Assembly (NCBI GenBank): GCA_029532415.1
Contig: JAQOTA010000052.1
Coordinates: 1,364,001-1,428,000, forward strand
DNA length: 64,000 nt
Reading direction: 5' to 3'
From: Marasmius tenuissimus
Taxonomy: Eukaryota; Basidiomycota; Agaricomycetes; Agaricales; Marasmiaceae
Below are positions 56,927-64,000 of this stretch, piece by piece. Under the pieces are notes generated by a model that was not told the origin of the DNA, did not search any database, and saw only the letters and a list, made by a program, of their open reading frames with translations. Position numbers and translations under genes: made by a program. Numbering within the stretch: the first letter of the stretch is position 1; each line of letters opens with the position of its first letter.

Positions 56927-57992
56927 ATGCTTTCCACTAACCACCTACTGACTCGTTCTTTGACTCGTGCTGTCGCACGCAGACCTTTCCGAACTCATGG
57001 CCGTCAACAAATTCACACGTCTTTGACTCGGAAACAAACAGTCTCTTACTTCAAGCCTCTCGTTTTGGGTGTTGGTCTCGTACTGGGCGCCTCACTTTTC
57101 CTTCGGCCATCGGTTCACCTTGATGCGGTTGCTCAACTTCCAGGTCAGAAGGTCTCGAATGAGCAAGAAACGATAGGTATGTCTTGCCATTGCCTGTTTA
57201 CACCAAATGTGTTGCTAAATATACGGTTTACCGCAGTTGACCCTGCAACCAACATAGAATTTCCGAAGACTCTACGTGTCCCCGCACAAAACAGTATCCC
57301 TCCGTTGACCTGCATTGGCGTCGGAGTGAGAACTGTCTCGTTTCTTGGTATCAAAGTGTATTCCGTTGGGTTTTATGCCGACTTGAACAACCCTAACTTG
57401 AAGGCACGTCTCGAAATGGCACCCAATCCAATTGTTATTCAACTCGTTCCAGTTCGAACCCAACATGACCTCGGAGCAGAGAATAGAAGAGATTGTCAAA
57501 AAGAGTGCTTGCGTCATTCGAATAGGTAAGGCATTTACTGGTTTCTCGTGAACGTTCAAATAAATCCTTGTCAGTCCCCACAAGATCCACTTCTTATTCC
57601 CACCTCAGAGATGCTTTTATGCGCGCTCTATATGCAAGGTTAGGTGAAAGTCGAAAGGCAGAAACCATCTCCGAAGATGAAGCCACCGAAGTCGCCTTCC
57701 CGCTGCGCAAACTGAAGACACTGTTCCCCAATACTGCTCTCAAAAAAAACACCCCGTTCGACATATTCCTTTCGGAACCCGCTTCGGGGAAACCCCGCGC
57801 GATTGTATTCCGGGATCTGGGTGCCATTGAGCATGACTGGGTCGCGACAGAATTTGTCCTGCACTACTTCGCAGGTGAAGGTCCAAGCCCACCGGTGCGT
57901 GCATTCAACTTCTCTATAGGTCTATTATTAATCCCAGAACGTAATTTTTCCAGATGAAGAAGGCCGTTCTCGACCGTGTCCAGTCACTGTAG
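56927..57992 (+). CDS. AIM18/AIM46-like mitochondrial protein (chalcone-isomerase fold)
   Basis: Fungal mitochondrial proteins with a chalcone-isomerase-like domain; in yeast they bind heme and affect mitochondrial inheritance. Five exons (56927-57176, 57237-57403, 57453-57525, 57575-57894, 57954-57992) join in phase to 282 residues. The N-terminus (LLTRSLTRAVARRPFRTHGR) is a strong mitochondrial presequence and is followed by a membrane segment (PLVLGVGLVLGASLFLRPSV). The domain shows FPKTLRVPAQ, TCIGVGVRTVSFLGIKVYSV with GFYAD, SEQRIEEIVKKSACVIRIVP with TRSTSYSHLRDAFMRAL, and KKNTPFDIFLSEPASGKPRA. The intron 57404-57452 appears to use a GC donor (AAG|GCACGT); the alternative GT donor breaks the frame. 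Confidence 0.85.
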
Positions 57993-58104
57993 AAGTGTTT
58001 GTATTACGATACGGTCGATGCCAAATATATTGTCCCAATGTGACCTTACTATTGATGCCTCACTCATTCCACGTCGACCACGAAGCACCAGCACAACAGG
58101 TAGC

Positions 58105-59230
58105 ATGAGTGAATACAAGTATCTGAGTCGTGCGTCGTTTCTTGATTTCATAAGACAGTGTAGTTGATTCCTAGCAGCTGAAGATGTCGATCATTTCCTC
58201 GAGCAGGGGTACATCATCGTCAAGAATGCGTTCAGTCGAGAAAAGGCCGCAGAGTGGTCCGAGACGATGTGGATCCGACTTGAGCTCGATCCCAATGATA
58301 AAACAACTTGGGAGAGAGAGCGTATCCATATGCCCTTTCACAGAAGAGAGGAGGTCGCACAGTTTGCACCTAAGGTACTTAGCAGCACAGTAACCTTATT
58401 GTCATGTGGGATCAACCACTGGTTCTTCACAGGCTTGGCAAGCGATCACAGATTTGTTAGGCGGCGAAGACCGGGTCGATGAGCAGAGTAGCTCTTGGGG
58501 AGACAGTTTCATCGTCAACTTTGGTAGGCCCGACTTGGAGACCGCCGCTCCCATCCATCCTCGGGAGCTAGATAACTGGCACGTCGACGGGGATTTCTTC
58601 GTGAGAGAAACATCTTTCCTGCGGCTCACGACTCTCCGCTGAATAGGGAAGCAGGTCCATTATCTCGACTCTCCAGAACAGGCTCTATTGGTCGTGCCAA
58701 TCTTCTCCGACATCAAACCTCAAGGAGGAGGTACCTATATCTCTCCAGACGGTATTGACATTGTCGCGAATTATCTCGCGGCCCATCCTGAAGGGGTCCT
58801 ACCGACTGGACTTTCGTTCACGCCCTCAACCTCTAACGCTGCAGAACCCCGAAACGATCCTGGCTATATTTCTCTGCTTGACACGGCAAAAAAATGTGAA
58901 TCCTTCGTCGAACTGATAGGCGAGGTCGGCGACGTGGTTTTGCTGCATCCTCTCATGCTTCACTCCGCCTCCAAAAACCACCTCAGAGTACCAAGGATCA
59001 TCACGAATCCCCCAGTCGGGCTCAGGGAGCCATTCAAGTTTGACAGGGAAAGGACCGAAGATTACAGTCTTGTGGAGAGAAAGACCTTGAAGGCGCTCGG
59101 CAAAGATCGCCTTGATTTCAAAATCACGACGGAAAGGAGGAGAATAGTGCCAAAGAGAGCGGTGGACCAAGGCAAGGTATTGGAAGAGGAAAGAAGGCGA
59201 CTCATTGCAGCAGGAAGGGCGGTATACTGA
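58105..59230 (+). CDS. phytanoyl-CoA dioxygenase (PhyH) family protein
   Basis: Fe(II)/2-oxoglutarate-dependent oxygenase of the PhyH family. Four exons (58105-58129, 58178-58374, 58433-58600, 58655-59230) join in phase to 321 residues. Typical features: LSPEDVDHFLEQGYIIVKNA (N-terminal lead), DNWHVDGDFF (H-x-D iron ligands), PIFSDIKPQGGGTYISPDGI, and VVLLHPLMLHSASKN followed by RVPRIITNPP (distal His and 2-oxoglutarate Arg). The whole iron-binding facial triad is thus present. The C-terminal 60 residues are charged and outside the core. The substrate cannot be inferred; fungal members act on varied small molecules. It is tail-to-tail with the SGT1 gene (85 bp). Confidence 0.87.
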
Positions 59231-59315
59231 AGACAATGAAGTGAATAATCAACCCAAACGATGTACAGTAGATACACAGCACATGTACTCCACTAGTAGG
59301 TTTTATAATATATGC

Positions 59316-62266
<2,951 letters not shown>

Positions 62267-62401
62267 CGGTGCGAGTCGATTGGCGTCGCAGAAGAGAGGG
62301 CAAAACTTTGACTGACGCAGACTGAGGTCATCAAAGGATGGGCGCCTAACAGACTACGCTTGACTTGCAACCACACCCCTTTCCGAATCGAGGTTGCTTA
62401 G

Positions 62402-62972
62402 ATGGCGACTAATATCTCATTCAAGGACAGAAACTTGATTGCAGTCATCGGGGATGAGGTAGTTCAACCTCTGTTCATCCTTGTGACTACTGACGTCGTC
62501 TTCAAGGACTCGATAACTGGTTTACTTCTGGCAGGTGTGGGTCATATTAATGAACAGCAGAAGAAGAACTTCCTGGTGGTCGATACGAGTGCGTCAGCTT
62601 TTTATCCTTCATCTCTCTCCATTCATATGATCTATCTAGAGACACAGGTCGCTCAGATCGAAGCTGCTTTCCAGGAGTTCACTGAACGAAAGGACATCGC
62701 CATCTTATTGATCAATCAACATGTTGGTTCACTCGCGCTTTCTTTCTTCTCGCATGATATCGAAGACACCCTCTAGATTGCGGAGAAGATACGACCCACG
62801 GTGGACAAGTACCAACAAGCCTTCCCAGCACTTCTGGAGATCCCCTCTAAAGATCATCCTTACGGTGCGTCCAACGCTAAATTGGTTTGGAAGTGATCCT
62901 GACTCGTTCTTTGGGACAGACCCATCCAAGGACTCTATACTCAAGCGGGTACAGAAGCTGTTCGGAGAGTAA
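62402..62972 (+). CDS. VMA7: V-type proton ATPase subunit F
   Basis: Central-stalk subunit of the vacuolar proton pump. Five exons (62402-62458, 62507-62588, 62640-62722, 62777-62864, 62920-62972) join in phase to 120 residues, the usual length. The spliced sequence reads [20 protein letters not shown] then [39 protein letters not shown] then [20 protein letters not shown], and [20 protein letters not shown] to the end KLFGE. All family blocks are present. The start at 62402 is the only Met fitting the N-terminal block. Confidence 0.95.
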
Positions 62973-63125
62973 AGAGCTGGAGATAGCTACAGAAGCTCCA
63001 TCTTACCAACCATCCCACTAGTTTTCTCAGACGTCTTATACCGCATAATCATACGGACATTCGATAATCATATTAAAACATCAGTACAATACGGAACAAG
63101 GTTCTGGTCGCAGGCATCATGATTT

Positions 63126-64000
63126 TCATGCGCTGTGCCATCGCATTATTGGTTCATTATCCCGCACACCCGCGCCCCTCTCAACAAATATCCGAACGGG
63201 AGATCGCACCGATGAGTCTGTAAATGATACTTGTTCGTCAGAGACCGAGACTGGGCGAGTATCCAGAATGAAGTACTCACTGGGTATATTGACCATGATG
63301 TACCGGCAGACGAAGTATCCGTCGTTGTTCTATAGGGTAGAACAATGAGCGTTGGTGCAAATGTATGGGCGAGTAGGCTTACCCTGACAAAGTCTGCGTG
63401 TACCTCTCCTTCAATGAAGAGTTCTCCGCTTTGTCGACTGTCGGAAGTGGAGGCGGTTGTTCGCCGGAGAGAAGAGAAAAGACCTGTTAGCTGAGCCATC
63501 TTGCTTTGGGGTTGTTGTTGTTCAGCATCGTTGTGCGAGCTGTTCATCTCCGGTGCAGAGGACGGTGAGACCGGAGCGCCAGTCAAATATTTGAATGAAC
63601 GTTGGAACCGCTCCCAAGTAGATGAGGACCAATCCTTCGCCCACTGAGCCATATCCTCGGACGACATTTCAGAAACTCGAGATGCACTATCCTTGATCCA
63701 ATGTTCGAACGTATCATAATACGAGTCCGAAACGATGCTTCCGGAACGAGCTTGTACCCAAAAAGTCATGAACATGTGTTCTCGGTTGTACTGGTCACGG
63801 ACAATTTGGGATGATACTTGGTGATTGCGATGTCGCGGTCGCTCGAGAGAAGGTGCTGTCGTATGGAAGATAAGGGATCCTTTTAGGTATTTGGCCACCT
63901 GAAATAGTCAAATGAGAAGGAGAGTAAGTGACTGTAGTAAGTCCAACCTCGGGTGAGTCTTTGATGCGTTCGCATGCTGCACTGTACAAAACAGTTGGAG
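63126..64000 (-). CDS. TIM21: mitochondrial import protein Tim21 (5' end outside window)
   Basis: Inner-membrane protein that links the TIM23 and TOM translocases. The gene runs off the window at 64000, so the presequence and membrane segment are missing. Exons seen: 63948-64000 and onward outside, 63383-63898, 63281-63329, 63126-63217, in phase. The intermembrane-space domain shows VLYSAACERIKDSPE, then RPRHRNHQVSSQIVRDQYNR with EHMFMTFWVQ, GELFIEGEVHADFVR, NNDGYFVCRYIMVNIP, and ends SPVRIFVERGAGVRD then WHSA. Between MFMTFWVQARSG and GELFIEGEVHAD lies an insert of about 110 residues rich in Ser/Gln (WAKDWSSSTWERFQRSFKYL and QQQPQSKMAQL), longer than in yeast Tim21. Confidence 0.83.

Overview
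The window is nuclear DNA of a filamentous basidiomycete, most likely an agaricomycete. Genes are packed on both strands at about one per 2 kb. They are cut by many 50-70 nt GT-AG introns with CT-A-A/G-type branch sites, and they have short pyrimidine-rich leaders. The gene content (biotin synthase, BTG/Tob protein, TIS11 CCCH protein, GH18 chitinase with chitin-binding modules, fungal Tim21 and AIM18) is fungal. Gene models below were spliced by eye from reading frame, splice consensus and family conservation, and reading phase was checked across the exon joins listed.

Layout. 0.2-9.6 kb: peroxisomal acyl-CoA thioesterase, ribosomal protein S27, BTG/Tob protein, a small unknown gene, biotin synthase, and an unknown coiled-coil protein. 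9.9-18.5 kb: a very intron-rich proteasome activator BLM10/PA200 (copy A). 18.8-24.2 kb: HIT protein, TRAX-like translin, and an unknown one-TM protein. 25.2-29.9 kb: two related RING-finger genes flanking a long foldback (inverted-repeat) element. 30.0-31.9 kb: intron-containing tRNA-Pro, a WRN-type 3'-5' exonuclease, and a small unknown gene. 32.3-34.1 kb: GH18 chitinase with an apparent 1-nt frameshift. 35.7-46.6 kb: CK2 alpha, SET-domain protein, mitochondrial DnaJ (Mdj1), a putative zinc-finger gene, choline kinase, and a TIS11-type CCCH protein. 49.0-56.7 kb: a second BLM10 (copy B) in convergent orientation to copy A. 56.9-64.0 kb: AIM18-like protein, PhyH-family dioxygenase, SGT1/ecdysoneless protein, V-ATPase subunit F, and Tim21 (cut by the window edge).

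The genes are mostly housekeeping and do not form an obvious metabolic cluster. The theme that recurs is proteasome/ubiquitin and mitochondria: two BLM10 proteasome caps and two RING proteins, plus Mdj1, Tim21, AIM18 and biotin synthase. The most unusual features are the two diverged but apparently intact BLM10 paralogs about 30 kb apart, the approximately 0.9 kb foldback between RING paralogs, the frameshifted chitinase, and a set of micro-exons (3, 5, 6, 8, 15, 17 and 21 nt) and GC-AG introns. I see no CRISPR array, no autonomous transposase and no secondary-metabolite or defence-type cluster.
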